In this document: positions 41,328-50,822 of the stretch, one piece after another
How positions within the stretch are numbered: position 1 is the stretch's first letter
Layout of the letters: each line of letters begins with the position of its first letter
NCBI RefSeq assembly: GCF_004345565.1
Contig: NZ_SLWA01000001.1
Coordinates: 343,892-407,891 of the forward strand
DNA length: 64,000 bases
Direction of reading: 5' to 3'
Source: Flavobacterium circumlabens
GTDB lineage: Bacteria > Bacteroidota > Bacteroidia > Flavobacteriales > Flavobacteriaceae
Notes under the pieces: model-generated
The model's input: only the letters and a program-made list of their open reading frames with translations
Databases searched by the model: none
Told to the model about the DNA's origin: nothing
Position numbers and translations under genes: made by a program

Positions 41328-43336
41328 ATTTCCCGTTGGCTAAAATCACAATTTGTTTTATAATTGGCATATTGGTTTGTTATTATTGGCAACCCACAAT
41401 TTTCCTTGCTGTTGCGACGATAATAATCACGGCAATTCTTTTTTTAATGCTCTATTTCCTATCTGGAAAAAACAAAAAACTACTCCTTTTTTTCGGAATA
41501 AGCACCTGTCTTATTTCATTCTGGCTTGGGATTATTACCTTATTATTGCACACAGACTCCCTTCAGCAATCGAATTATATTCATTGCAAAAAAGCGTTCG
41601 AAAATGAGCAAAACATTTCTTTTACTTTGATGGAACAATTAAAAAGCAATAGTTATAATGATCGATATGTCGCTCTTTTAAACCATATTGAAAGCAACAC
41701 GTATACAGGAAAAATTATTGTAAATATTAAAAAAGACAATCTCCGTAATACGCTTATTATTGGAAATATCATTCAGGCAAAAGTAACTTTACAACACACA
41801 ACTGCGCCAAAAAATCCCAATCAATTTGATTATGGTAAATATCTGGCAAATAAACAAATATATGCTCAGGTCTATCTTTCTAAAGCTGAAATAGAGGTCA
41901 GTAAAAAAATTAGAAAGAATGTTTGGTTTTATGCTGCAAGGCTAAACTCACGAATAATCCGCAATCTTGAAAAAGCACATTTCAATAAAACTGAAATGAA
42001 TGTTGCAATGGGGTTGATTTTAGGCCAACGTCAGGAAATTTCATCTGATATCCTTAAGGATTATCAATATTCGGGAGCAACACATATCTTATCTGTTTCC
42101 GGACTTCATGTGGGCTTTATTATGTTGTTTATACTGTTTATTTTAAAACCAATATCCAATACCAGAAAAGGTTCGTTTATAAAATTAATCGCCATTTTGA
42201 TTTCACTAAGCCTTTTCGGGATTATCTCGGGACTTTCACCTCCGGTTTTGCGTTCTGTTGTCATGTTCTCCTTTCTGGCAATTGGAAATCATTTGAGAAG
42301 AGGCAGCAATATTTACCATACTTTACTAATTTCAATTCTGCTGATTTTATTATTCGAGCCCTACTTTTTGTTTGATGCCGGTTTTCAATTAAGTTATATT
42401 GCCCTCTTTTCGATTCTCTGGATACAGCCCTTGCTTAAAGAAATATGGAAACCCAAAAACAAAATTTCGACTTACATCTGGGAAGCTTTAACCGTTTCTT
42501 TTGCCGCTCAGATCGGAACATTTCCTGTTTGTTTGTATTACTTTCACCAATTTCCTTGTTTGTTTTTTGTAACCAACATTCTCATCCTCCCTGTTTTATC
42601 ATTTACAATGATAACCGGAATTGTGGTCATGCTAATTTCTGCGTTTTTCAGTTGTCCCGTTTTCTTAATTCAGATTTTTGAAAAAAGTATTTATATCCTA
42701 AACCTGATTACCCATACTATAGCTTCAATGGAATATTTTGTAATTCGTGATATTAGTTTCAATTTTTATTACTTAATCACTTTCTATTTGTTGACTATAG
42801 CTATCATTTTTTGGTTTAAAAAACCAACTTACCCTAAAGTAATGGCGATTTTTATTTCTGTTATTCTTGTTCAGTTGTCCTTCATTATGACAAAAAAAGA
42901 TCTGGAAGAAAAACAGGAACTGATTGTTTATAACGTAAAGAAAAAAACGATTATCACAGAAAGAAACGGAAAAAAAATGCTGCTTTTTACAAATGAGGAT
43001 TTGAAAAAAAATAGTAAAGCCCTTTCTATAATTGGAAATACTGAATCATTACACGACATACAAAAAATTAAAAACACCTTCTTTTTTAACAGTAAAAAAA
43101 TACTTTTGATTGACAGTAGTGGTGTTTATAAGAGAAACAGCTCTCCTGACATTTTGATCCTTACACAGTCTCCGAAGATCAATTTAGATCGTGTCTTACT
43201 TGATCTGAAACCAAAAATAATAGTTGCTGATGCATCAAATTCTTATTCAATTCAGAACTATTGGAAAACCAGTTGTTCAAAAAAAAGAATCCCATTTCAC
43301 GCAACAGGCGAAATGGGATTCTACAAATTAAACTAG
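41315..43336 (+). CDS. comEC: ComEC/Rec2-family DNA-uptake membrane protein
   Basis: 673 residues. Two or three N-terminal helices and an OB-like DUF4131 region (to about 190) are followed by the Competence domain (about 220-500) with GLILGQRQEISSDILKDYQ, TGATHILSVSGLHVG-type and SPPVLRSVVMF motifs. The C-terminal region (about 530-673) keeps only the end of the metallo-beta-lactamase domain (VADASNSYSIQNYWKTSC; FHATGEMGFY), without the HxHxDH metal site. ComEC forms the inner-membrane DNA channel. Its 3' end overlaps the terminator of the opposing thioredoxin-like gene. Confidence 0.9.
   Translation: MKVLDFPLAKITICFIIGILVCYYWQPTIFLAVATIIITAILFLMLYFLSGKNKKLLLFFGISTCLISFWLGIITLLLHTDSLQQSNYIHCKKAFENEQNISFTLMEQLKSNSYNDRYVALLNHIESNTYTGKIIVNIKKDNLRNTLIIGNIIQAKVTLQHTTAPKNPNQFDYGKYLANKQIYAQVYLSKAEIEVSKKIRKNVWFYAARLNSRIIRNLEKAHFNKTEMNVAMGLILGQRQEISSDILKDYQYSGATHILSVSGLHVGFIMLFILFILKPISNTRKGSFIKLIAILISLSLFGIISGLSPPVLRSVVMFSFLAIGNHLRRGSNIYHTLLISILLILLFEPYFLFDAGFQLSYIALFSILWIQPLLKEIWKPKNKISTYIWEALTVSFAAQIGTFPVCLYYFHQFPCLFFVTNILILPVLSFTMITGIVVMLISAFFSCPVFLIQIFEKSIYILNLITHTIASMEYFVIRDISFNFYYLITFYLLTIAIIFWFKKPTYPKVMAIFISVILVQLSFIMTKKDLEEKQELIVYNVKKKTIITERNGKKMLLFTNEDLKKNSKALSIIGNTESLHDIQKIKNTFFFNSKKILLIDSSGVYKRNSSPDILILTQSPKINLDRVLLDLKPKIIVADASNSYSIQNYWKTSCSKKRIPFHATGEMGFYKLN
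43288..43320 (-). terminator. Terminator of thioredoxin-like gene 1, inside the comEC coding end
   Basis: AATCCCATTTC/GAAATGGGATT forms an 11-bp stem with an 11-nt loop; on the minus strand it is followed by CTTTTTTTT. It lies within the last codons of comEC. A changed but still pairing copy is at 44009-44038. Confidence 0.85.
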
Positions 43337-43357
43337 GAAATTAATATATAGGCAGGT

Positions 43358-43807
43358 CTATTCAGACGGATTTAAAATCAATTCAGATTCCGATATCCAG
43401 GACCTTGCTCCTTCATTTTTATAGGATAATTTTCCAAGTGCCTGAAACATTGTTTTACCATTCCTGGTGTTAGCGAAGGCAAAACACACTTCCGGTAAAT
43501 CGATAATATTAAAAGCATTTTTTAACTTAATACTTTGCTCTTTTATCTCGCTTGAAGTCTCAGCAGATAGATCCAGTTTTACTAATATCACTTTTTTACG
43601 GGACCAGTTCTGAAATTCGATCGTATTAAAAACCTCTCTCTGGATACTTTCAGAGGCACCTGTTCCGGTAAATAAAATTAGCAGTGGTTTTCTTTGTTCA
43701 TTACTCAGTGCAATTGCATCAGTCACGTTTGTGGTCCAAACTCCATTCTGCGCCTTCATCAGAAATGTAACTAAAAAAAATAGTAGGATAAGTAGTTTTC
43801 TATTCAT
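43358..43807 (-). CDS. Exported thioredoxin-like protein without CxxC, copy 1
   Basis: 149 residues. Signal peptide ending near LMKAQN. Aligned with the true thioredoxin-like protein at 44751-45218, the WCGWC site is replaced by GTGASESIQ, so it cannot act as a dithiol oxidoreductase there. The cis-Pro loop is kept and has gained a Cys (LPEVCFAF). Ends ESELILNPSE. Roughly 60% identical by eye to copy 2. A binding or chaperone role is possible; function unknown. Confidence 0.8.
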   Translation of the reverse strand: MNRKLLILLFFLVTFLMKAQNGVWTTNVTDAIALSNEQRKPLLILFTGTGASESIQREVFNTIEFQNWSRKKVILVKLDLSAETSSEIKEQSIKLKNAFNIIDLPEVCFAFANTRNGKTMFQALGKLSYKNEGARSWISESELILNPSE

Positions 43808-43969
43808 AAAGTTCAGTCAATTAAGTTAACAAATAAAAACTAAATTAACATAATGAACATAAAAAACAATAAATATTATCACTAAAAACCAAATAAACAT
43901 GAAGTAAAACGATATTTATTATTAAAACGATAAATATTTCACATAATAAAAAAAATCAGAGTTTTAAAT

Positions 43970-44062
43970 AGCAATAGTTCAGCTGCTATTTTTTAATTGT
44001 AAAAAAATATCCCTTTTTACTTAGCAGCAAAAAGGGATTCTACAAATTAAACTAAGAAACTT
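43970..44062 (+). pseudogene. Duplicated fragment of the comEC 3' end
   Basis: GGGATTCTACAAATTAAACTA (44033-44053) and flanking bases repeat the end of comEC (43315-43335, coding GFYKLN-stop) between the two CxxC-less thioredoxin-like genes. The copy shows that comEC's tail and a thioredoxin-like gene were duplicated as a block. The rest of 43808-44076 is AT-rich with no gene. Confidence 0.8.
44009..44038 (-). terminator. Terminator of thioredoxin-like gene 2 (duplicate of the one at 43288)
   Basis: ATCCCTTTTT/AAAAAGGGAT with a T-run on the minus strand. It differs from the 43288 copy in both arms, in matching positions, so pairing is kept. Confidence 0.85.
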
Positions 44063-44076
44063 AATTTAAATTTTAT

Positions 44077-44529
44077 TTATTCACTGGGATGCAAAATAGC
44101 ATCTGATTCTGAAATCCATGATCGGGCACCGCCAGGTTTGTAAGCGATTTTTCCTAATGCACTAAAAGTGGTTTTGTTCTTCCTGATGGAGGCGCTGGCA
44201 TAACATACCTCCGGTAAATCTACAACACCAAAAGCATTTTTTAATCTGAGGTTTTGCTCTTTGTCGCTATCAGATGCATTAATATCCGATAAATCCAATT
44301 TCACGAGGATAACGTTGTCCCTTGACCAGACAGCAAAATCAGGTGTTTTAAAAATTTCATTTTGAAGATTATCCGGCACACCTGAGGCGGTGAATAAAAT
44401 CAGCATGGGTTTTCTTTGTTCATTACTTATTGCAATTGCATCGGTCATATTAGTTCGCCAGACTAAATTTTGGGACTGCATTAAAAATGAACCTAAAAAA
44501 AAGAGTAGGATAAGTATTTTTTTGGTCAT
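44077..44529 (-). CDS. Exported thioredoxin-like protein without CxxC, copy 2
   Basis: 150 residues. Signal peptide ending near LMQSQN. The active-site position reads TASGVPDNLQ in place of CxxC; the cis-Pro loop is LPEVCYAS with the same extra Cys as copy 1. Ends ESDAILHPSE, where the active paralogue has VADGIVHPKKS. It is a tandem duplicate of copy 1 together with the terminator region. Both copies keep an open frame and conserved core, so they are not simple pseudogenes. Confidence 0.8.
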   Translation of the reverse strand: MTKKILILLFFLGSFLMQSQNLVWRTNMTDAIAISNEQRKPMLILFTASGVPDNLQNEIFKTPDFAVWSRDNVILVKLDLSDINASDSDKEQNLRLKNAFGVVDLPEVCYASASIRKNKTTFSALGKIAYKPGGARSWISESDAILHPSE

Positions 44530-44694
44530 ATCGTTTGGTTTTGGTTAGATTAGCATAACGAAATTAACATAATATTTTAATTTTCCAATTTTTATTAATA
44601 CAAAAAATGCACTATTTGTTTTTTTTATTACAATTAAATATTAAAATAATAATTACACAAATACAAGTGGATACTTTTTCTTACTAAACAAAAA

Positions 44695-44722
44695 AAACTC
44701 CTTACGTTACCGTAAGGAGTTT
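44695..44722 (-). terminator. Terminator of the active thioredoxin-like gene
   Basis: AAAACTCCTTACG/CGTAAGGAGTTTT forms a 13-bp arm pair with a short loop; on the minus strand it is followed by TTTTTT. Confidence 0.9.
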
Positions 44723-44750
44723 TACAAAAATTTATGAGTAATTATTCTTT

Positions 44751-45218
44751 TTAAGATTTCTTTGGATGAACGATTCCGTCAGCAACTGCTAACCAGGCAG
44801 ATGGCCCTCCGGCAACATATCCTGTCTGACCAAGGCCTTTGAAATTAACCTTTCCGTCTTTGGCTTCTGCACTTGTAAAATAAATGGTTGGAAAACCTTG
44901 TATGCCGAAAGCTTGCTGCAATTCGTTGTTCTGACTTTTTAACTCCGGAGCCTGAGGTGTTCTTCTCGGATAGTCTAACTCAACTAAAATGACATTATCG
45001 CTGGCCCATTTTGTAAACTCAGGTGTTTTTAAAACCTCGTTTTGCAATCGGATACACCAGCCACACCAGTCGCTTCCTGTAAAAAACAACAGCATTGGTT
45101 TGTTTTCCTTATTACTTATTGTAATCGCTTCTTTGACATCAGTATACCATTTTAATTCCTGTGCCTGTGAGGTAAAAGCACCTACTATAAATAAGGCTAC
45201 TAAAAATATTTTTTTCAT
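44751..45218 (-). CDS. Exported thioredoxin-like protein with CGWC active site
   Basis: 155 residues. The signal peptide ends near TSQAQE. The thioredoxin fold carries DWCGWC (Cys 52 and 55) and a cis-Pro in QGFPTIYF near residue 105. This DUF255/thioredoxin-7-like form (FTGSDWCGWCIRL) is typical of periplasmic proteins in Bacteroidota that reduce or isomerise disulphides. It has its own -7 box upstream, 54 bp after the POT transporter gene. Likely the parent of the two CxxC-less copies downstream. Confidence 0.9.
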   Translation of the reverse strand: MKKIFLVALFIVGAFTSQAQELKWYTDVKEAITISNKENKPMLLFFTGSDWCGWCIRLQNEVLKTPEFTKWASDNVILVELDYPRRTPQAPELKSQNNELQQAFGIQGFPTIYFTSAEAKDGKVNFKGLGQTGYVAGGPSAWLAVADGIVHPKKS

Positions 45219-45236
45219 GATCGTTTTAATTTTTTA

Positions 45237-45244
45237 CAAATCTA
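45237..45244 (-). promoter_or_regulatory. Promoter -7 box of the CGWC thioredoxin-like gene (minus strand)
   Basis: Reads TAGATTTG on the minus strand (TAnnTTTG), 18 bp before the ATG at 45218. Confidence 0.6.
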
Positions 45245-45271
45245 AACAAAATTTGAATTGTAAAATGTCGT

Positions 45272-46771
45272 CTATTTTACTTCTTGCATTAATTTTCTAA
45301 TAATTGGCGAAATTGCAATTAAAATTACTCCGGCAAAAACCGAATAAATAGCCAGTTGATAATATCCTTCTGTGTAAGATTGCAATTTAGAAAGCAAAGT
45401 ATCACCTGTATTCGATCTGGATATTTCAGCACCCAGCTTTCCTGCGAATAATTGTCCAAACGCACTGGCTAAAAACCATAATCCCATCATCATACCAAAT
45501 AATCTTTTTGGAGATAACTTCGTGATAATCGACATTCCGATTGGTCCTAAACAAAGCTCCCCGATAGTCGTTATTAAATAAGCAAAAGTAAACACGTTTA
45601 AAGAGGCAATACCTTCAGAATTTGCGAAGAACTTCGTTAGGTAAAAAATATAAAAAGAAGCTCCCAAAAATAAAAACCCAATTCCGAATTTAATTAAGGT
45701 ATTAGGCTCAATTCTTTTCTTCCCAAGCCAAATCCACAACAGACCAATAAGCGGGCTTAACACGACCACAAAGAATGTATTCGAACTATTGTTTACGACA
45801 TTAGGATCAATGGTAAAAAACAACAGCTTATTACTTAAGTTATCTTTGGCAAAAAGTGATAACGAACCACCGCTTTGCTCATAGATTGCATTAAACAATA
45901 AATAAAAGAACACAAACAAAAAGGCTGCAAATAGCTTTTTCTGCAATTTTACATCCCCTAACTTAATCAGTTCATATGTAAAGTAAAGAACGGCCACTAT
46001 ACCGATTGTGTACATGAAATAATCGGTATAATCCGTATTTTTTACCATTATAAAAATAAACGGTAAACTTAAAATTGATAATGCATAGACCGCTATTTCG
46101 CGGATTCTTCTCTTACCAGGCTCTAAATTTAACAACGGAGAATCTCCAATTGGGCCTAAGTATTTTTTAGTGAATAAAAAGGTAACTAAACCTAAAAACA
46201 TTACGATGGCCGCAGATAAAAAGCACAATTGCCAGGAATAATATTTACCCAGATAAATACATAAGGCACCTCCTAAAAGGCCTCCCACATTTATCCCGGC
46301 ATAAAACATTCCGTAACCTGCGTCTCTTCTGTTATCATCTTCGTGATACAACTCCCCTACCATTGAAGAAACATTTGGTTTAAAGAAACCGGTTCCAATA
46401 ATAGAAAATGCGATACCGTAATAAAACATAGTTTGTGGCGAAAAGGCAATCAAAAGATTCCCGAGGATCATAACGATCCCACCAAAGAACAATGATTTTT
46501 TAAACCCTAAAACTTTATCTGCAAAAATACCTCCGATAAAAGTAAAAGCATATACAAAAGCCTGGATAGCACCATATTGCAAATTAGCATGTTCATCTTT
46601 CAATAAAAGCTGATCTACCATAAAAAACGTAAGCACTCCACGCATTCCGTAAAAACAGAAACGTTCCCACATTTCAACAAAAAACAAATACCACAATTGT
46701 TTCGGATAATTGCCCTTAAAATTCTGAATTTCTTCTAATGTTATTGTTTTCTCCATTTTATCTAACTCCAT
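45272..46771 (-). CDS. POT/PTR-family proton-coupled peptide transporter, second copy
   Basis: 499 residues (494 from the ATG at 46756), about twelve to fourteen membrane helices. POT signatures are WERFCFYGMRGVLTFFMV near residue 36, GTGFFKPNVSSMVGELY near residue 126 and FYAGINVGGLLGG near residue 156. It imports di- and tripeptides with protons. It overlaps the upstream POT gene by 14 bp; the two differ clearly and are not a fresh duplication. Confidence 0.92.
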   Translation of the reverse strand: MELDKMEKTITLEEIQNFKGNYPKQLWYLFFVEMWERFCFYGMRGVLTFFMVDQLLLKDEHANLQYGAIQAFVYAFTFIGGIFADKVLGFKKSLFFGGIVMILGNLLIAFSPQTMFYYGIAFSIIGTGFFKPNVSSMVGELYHEDDNRRDAGYGMFYAGINVGGLLGGALCIYLGKYYSWQLCFLSAAIVMFLGLVTFLFTKKYLGPIGDSPLLNLEPGKRRIREIAVYALSILSLPFIFIMVKNTDYTDYFMYTIGIVAVLYFTYELIKLGDVKLQKKLFAAFLFVFFYLLFNAIYEQSGGSLSLFAKDNLSNKLLFFTIDPNVVNNSSNTFFVVVLSPLIGLLWIWLGKKRIEPNTLIKFGIGFLFLGASFYIFYLTKFFANSEGIASLNVFTFAYLITTIGELCLGPIGMSIITKLSPKRLFGMMMGLWFLASAFGQLFAGKLGAEISRSNTGDTLLSKLQSYTEGYYQLAIYSVFAGVILIAISPIIRKLMQEVK

Positions 46772-48443
46772 GCATCATTTTTTTCAAAAACGGAGTCAAA
46801 GCAAACAATACAATTGCAGCAATACCTGTAAGAACAACAAACACCATAAAAAACTCATATAAGTTATGAATTTCAAATCCAGCAAAAAAGTGATTGTGTG
46901 CACTAATCTGATGTTGGTCCAACAAAGCTAATTGTTCTGCTGTTGGTGTTACTTTGTTATCTAAAACTGCCTGAAGATCGATTCCTAATTCTTTTGCTTT
47001 TTCAAATTTATCACCTGTTGCAGGCAAAATAGATCCTAAAGTTCCTCCTAAGGCATAACCTGATGCATTAGAAAGGAAGAAAACCCCGTATAACAATGAA
47101 GCGAAACGCTTTGGAGATAATTTACCTACTAATGATAAACCAATTGGAGATAAACACAACTCAGCACACGTATTTAAAAAGTATAATAAAATAAGCCATT
47201 TTACCAATAACAAACCAGAAGTTCCGATATAGGAAACCTGAGTTGCAATCATAAAGAAACTCACAGAAATTATGACCAAACCAACAGCCAGCTTAACCGG
47301 TGAGATTGGTTCTCTGTTATTGGCTCTTAAAGAATCCCATAAAATACTGAACGGTACAGCCATTACTACCACAAACAGTCCGTTAAAAATCTGAACCATT
47401 GACGGAGGCATTTGCCAACCAAAGAAATGTCTGTCTGTCTGATTATCTGCAATAAACGTCAATGAAGAACCAGCCTGCTCAAAGGCCGCCCAGAAGAAAA
47501 TAATAAAGAATGAAACGATATAAATTACAATAATTCTGTCTCTTTCTATTTTTGTCAAAGAAGTATCGGAAATAATTAATCCGGCCAATGACAATCCGCT
47601 GGAGTAAATCAAAGTATAAATTAAATTCTGACCTACAACATAATGAAAAAACAATCCTAATGCTATAAATGCAATCCCTGCAATAGTTAAGGCTTTACCT
47701 GAAAAATTAGCCTTTTGAGCTTCTCCTTCTTCAAAATCTTCCGCGACATTTTTAGAAGGCAAACCCCCTAAAGGTCTTCCTTCCGGAGAAACCACATATT
47801 TATTTTTCAAAAAATAGAAAAGAACTGTTCCGATAAGCATCGCTCCGGAAGCTGCCATAAATCCCCATCTAAAAGCGTGAATATCTCTAATTCCACCAGA
47901 ATCTTTAACATCTCCCAATAATGGACAAATAGACTGCCCTAAGAAAGCCCCAATGTTAATTCCCATGTAGAAAATAGTAAAAGCAGTATCCAGCTTTGTT
48001 TTTTCCTGTTTAGGATACAAACTCCCAACCATACTTGAAATGTTGGGTTTAAAGAATCCGTTACCAAAAACAATAACTCCCAAACCACAATACATGATGC
48101 TTTTGGCCAAAGGTAAATTACTCTCAAAAACACTACCGCTGGTAAACAATAACATTTGTCCGGTTGCCATTAATAATCCGCCTAATAAGATACAATTCCT
48201 GTTCCCTAAAAAACGATCTGCAACAAAACCACCCAACATTGGAGTCAGGTAACAAAGTCCAAGGAAACCTCCATAAATCAAAGACGCCTCTTCTTCCTTC
48301 ATCAATAATGAATTCACAAGAAATAAAGTTAATAAAGCTCGCATTCCATAAAAGTTGAATCGCTCCCACATCTCCGTTCCAAACAATACCCAAAGCCCTT
48401 TTGGATGCCCGGTTTTTACTTTAGTTTCTCCCATATTATTCAT
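46758..48443 (-). CDS. POT/PTR-family proton-coupled peptide transporter, first copy
   Basis: 561 residues. POT signatures are TEMWERFNFYGMRALLTLFL near residue 23, FGNGFFKPNISSMVGSLYP near residue 128 and FTIFYMGINIGAFLGQ near residue 156. The loop before the last helices is longer than in the second copy (DLQAVLDNKVTPTAEQ near residue 500). It starts 25 bp after the dipeptidyl peptidase gene, so enzyme and importer are likely made together. Confidence 0.92.
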   Translation of the reverse strand: MNNMGETKVKTGHPKGLWVLFGTEMWERFNFYGMRALLTLFLVNSLLMKEEEASLIYGGFLGLCYLTPMLGGFVADRFLGNRNCILLGGLLMATGQMLLFTSGSVFESNLPLAKSIMYCGLGVIVFGNGFFKPNISSMVGSLYPKQEKTKLDTAFTIFYMGINIGAFLGQSICPLLGDVKDSGGIRDIHAFRWGFMAASGAMLIGTVLFYFLKNKYVVSPEGRPLGGLPSKNVAEDFEEGEAQKANFSGKALTIAGIAFIALGLFFHYVVGQNLIYTLIYSSGLSLAGLIISDTSLTKIERDRIIVIYIVSFFIIFFWAAFEQAGSSLTFIADNQTDRHFFGWQMPPSMVQIFNGLFVVVMAVPFSILWDSLRANNREPISPVKLAVGLVIISVSFFMIATQVSYIGTSGLLLVKWLILLYFLNTCAELCLSPIGLSLVGKLSPKRFASLLYGVFFLSNASGYALGGTLGSILPATGDKFEKAKELGIDLQAVLDNKVTPTAEQLALLDQHQISAHNHFFAGFEIHNLYEFFMVFVVLTGIAAIVLFALTPFLKKMMHGVR

Positions 48444-48468
48444 TATTTTAAGGTTAATAAGATTTAGA

Positions 48469-50640
48469 TTATAAATTTTCTTTGATAAAGTTAGTCATTT
48501 TATTATAAAGCTGAATTCTGGTCTTGCCACCATAAATACCGTGGTTTTTGTCCGGATATATCTGAGAATCAAATTGTTTATTCGCCTGAATTAACGCTTC
48601 CATCATTTGCATTGAATTTTGCACATGAACGTTGTCATCACCGGATCCGTGAATCAATAAAAATTTACCTTTTAGTTTATCAACATGATTTATTGGAGAA
48701 TTCTGATCGTAACCGCTTGCATTTTCCTGAGGTGTCTGCATGTATCTTTCTGTATAAACGCTGTCATAAAAACGCCAGTTGGTTACCGGAGCAACCGCGA
48801 TTGCCATTTTGAAAACATCGTTCCCCTGGAAGATACAATTCGAAGCCATAAAACCTCCATAACTCCAACCGAAGATTCCTATTCTTGAAGCATCCACATA
48901 CGGATAAGCGCCAATTACTTTCGCAGCATCAATCTGATCTTCTACCTCGTATTTCCCTAATTCTTTCTGAGTTACTTTTTTGAAATCAGCACCTTTAAAA
49001 CCGGTTCCTCTACCATCCACACAAACTACGATATAACCTTGTTGTGTAAGAGATAAAAACCAATAATCATCTGTATTATTCCAGTCATTGTTTACCTGTT
49101 GAGATCCCGGACCAGAATATTGGTACATGAAAACAGGATATTTTTTTGAAGCGTCAAAATCTTTTGGTTTTAAAATCCACGCATTTAGCTCGTTTCCTTT
49201 AGCCGTTTTTAGAACAAAGAATTCTTTAGCAGGAAGATTATATCCTTTCAGTTTATCAGCAAGCGCCTGATTGTTTTCGATAACCTGAATTTCTTTACCC
49301 GTTTTTGCTTCGTTTAAAGTATAAGTGGTTGGCTGAGATGCGCTGGAAAACGTATTAATATAAAACTGGAAGTTTGGACTTAAGGTCGCCGCATTGGTTC
49401 CGGTATTTTTAGACAAACGCACTTTGTTTTTTCCGTCTAAAGCGATACGATAAATATCTCTGTTGATTGAACCATTTTCAGTAGACTGATAGAAAATAGT
49501 TTTAGTTTTTTCGTCAAAACCGTAGTACGAAGTTACTTCCCAGTTTCCTTTTGTAACCTGATTTTTTAATTTTCCGTTTTTATCATACACGTATATATGA
49601 TTAAAACCGTCTTTTTCGCTTGTCCAGATAAAACTGTTGTCTTTCAGGAAAGTCAGATTATCCGTAACATCTACATAAGCTTTGTCCTTTTCATTCAAAA
49701 CTACTTTTGCAGCAGCCGTTGTTCCATCGACAAATAACAAATCTAAATTATCCTGGTGGCGGTTTAGCACCTGAGCTGATAATGTATTGGCATCGTTTGT
49801 CCACTGTAATCTGGCAATATAAAAATCATTGTAGTTTCCTAAATCAACTTTTTTAGTGGCATTTCCTGCAGCATCATAAATATGTAATGAAACTACTGAA
49901 TTTTTTTCTCCCGCTTTCGGATATTTAAAAGTCTCAATGGTCGGATATAAATCTTTATGAAACATTGACATGGAGAATTCCGGAACGGCGCTTTCGTCAA
50001 AACGGATATAAGCTAATTTTTTACTGTCTTTACTCCAGTCGAATGCCTTTACAAAAGCAAATTCTTCTTCATAAACCCAGTCCGTAATACCGTTGATGAT
50101 CGCATTTTTCTTGCCGTCAGTTGTAACAGCCGTTGCTTTTTTTGAAGCTACGTCGTAAATGTATAAGTTATTCTCTCTGGCGTAAGCAATTTTGGTTCCA
50201 TCAGGAGAAAAAGTTGGCTCCTGAATCTTAAAGTCAAACAGTTTCGTTAATGACTTTGAAGCAATATCGTATAAAAAGTAGTTGGCAGTAAAAGAGTGAC
50301 GGAAAATTTTATCGGAGTTGCAGGCAATTAAAATCTTTTTTTCTGAAGCATCAAAAGTATAACTGTCAATTCCGTCTGCAAGTTCCTTATGATTTTTGGT
50401 ATCAATTAGATTGGATACTTTTTTCAGCGTTGCAAAATCATATAAATCAATTTGCATGCTCCGGCTGGCCTGATCAACATTCAATACTGTACACTGATCT
50501 GTATTTTTCAGGGACTGTAGTTCATCCATTCCTTTGGCCCGGAAAGTTCCGCCATAAATATTCTCAACAGTGATTTTTTGTTGCCCAAAAACGGTACCAA
50601 CTAATAACAAAAATATTACAGTAATTTTACTTGCATTCAT
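48469..50640 (-). CDS. Dipeptidyl peptidase IV-like S9 peptidase
   Basis: 723 residues from ATG 50640, where the signal peptide NASKITVIFLLLVGTVFGQQ begins; an earlier in-frame ATG at 50703 is rejected. The N-terminal beta-propeller (DPPIV_N, about 30-480; YIRFDESAVPEFSM is the DPP4 substrate-recognition region) is followed by the alpha/beta-hydrolase domain with Ser in GWSYGGF, Asp in HGSGDDNVH and His in DKNHGIYG. It releases Xaa-Pro dipeptides in the periplasm. Two POT importers follow, a peptide-foraging unit. Confidence 0.95.
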   Translation of the reverse strand: MNASKITVIFLLLVGTVFGQQKITVENIYGGTFRAKGMDELQSLKNTDQCTVLNVDQASRSMQIDLYDFATLKKVSNLIDTKNHKELADGIDSYTFDASEKKILIACNSDKIFRHSFTANYFLYDIASKSLTKLFDFKIQEPTFSPDGTKIAYARENNLYIYDVASKKATAVTTDGKKNAIINGITDWVYEEEFAFVKAFDWSKDSKKLAYIRFDESAVPEFSMSMFHKDLYPTIETFKYPKAGEKNSVVSLHIYDAAGNATKKVDLGNYNDFYIARLQWTNDANTLSAQVLNRHQDNLDLLFVDGTTAAAKVVLNEKDKAYVDVTDNLTFLKDNSFIWTSEKDGFNHIYVYDKNGKLKNQVTKGNWEVTSYYGFDEKTKTIFYQSTENGSINRDIYRIALDGKNKVRLSKNTGTNAATLSPNFQFYINTFSSASQPTTYTLNEAKTGKEIQVIENNQALADKLKGYNLPAKEFFVLKTAKGNELNAWILKPKDFDASKKYPVFMYQYSGPGSQQVNNDWNNTDDYWFLSLTQQGYIVVCVDGRGTGFKGADFKKVTQKELGKYEVEDQIDAAKVIGAYPYVDASRIGIFGWSYGGFMASNCIFQGNDVFKMAIAVAPVTNWRFYDSVYTERYMQTPQENASGYDQNSPINHVDKLKGKFLLIHGSGDDNVHVQNSMQMMEALIQANKQFDSQIYPDKNHGIYGGKTRIQLYNKMTNFIKENL

Positions 50641-50785
50641 TAGAATTATTTTAAATATAAAAAAGAGCCCAATTTTAGTAAAAAAAATAAACATAATACA
50701 CATTTCAAGTGTTAAATGTTAAAAAAAATAACGATTGCGTAGTTTTCAATTTTCAAATAGATTGCAAACAAAACCCCAGAATTGG

Positions 50786-50793
50786 TATATTTG
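50786..50793 (+). promoter_or_regulatory. HMG-CoA reductase promoter -7 box
   Basis: TATATTTG (TAnnTTTG), 29 bp ahead of ATG 50823, with a TTG at 50762-50764 21 bp upstream, near the -33 spacing. It supports the downstream start over the ATG at 50709. Confidence 0.6.
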
Positions 50794-50822
50794 CGGCAAC
50801 ATTACTATTTAATATACTGAGA

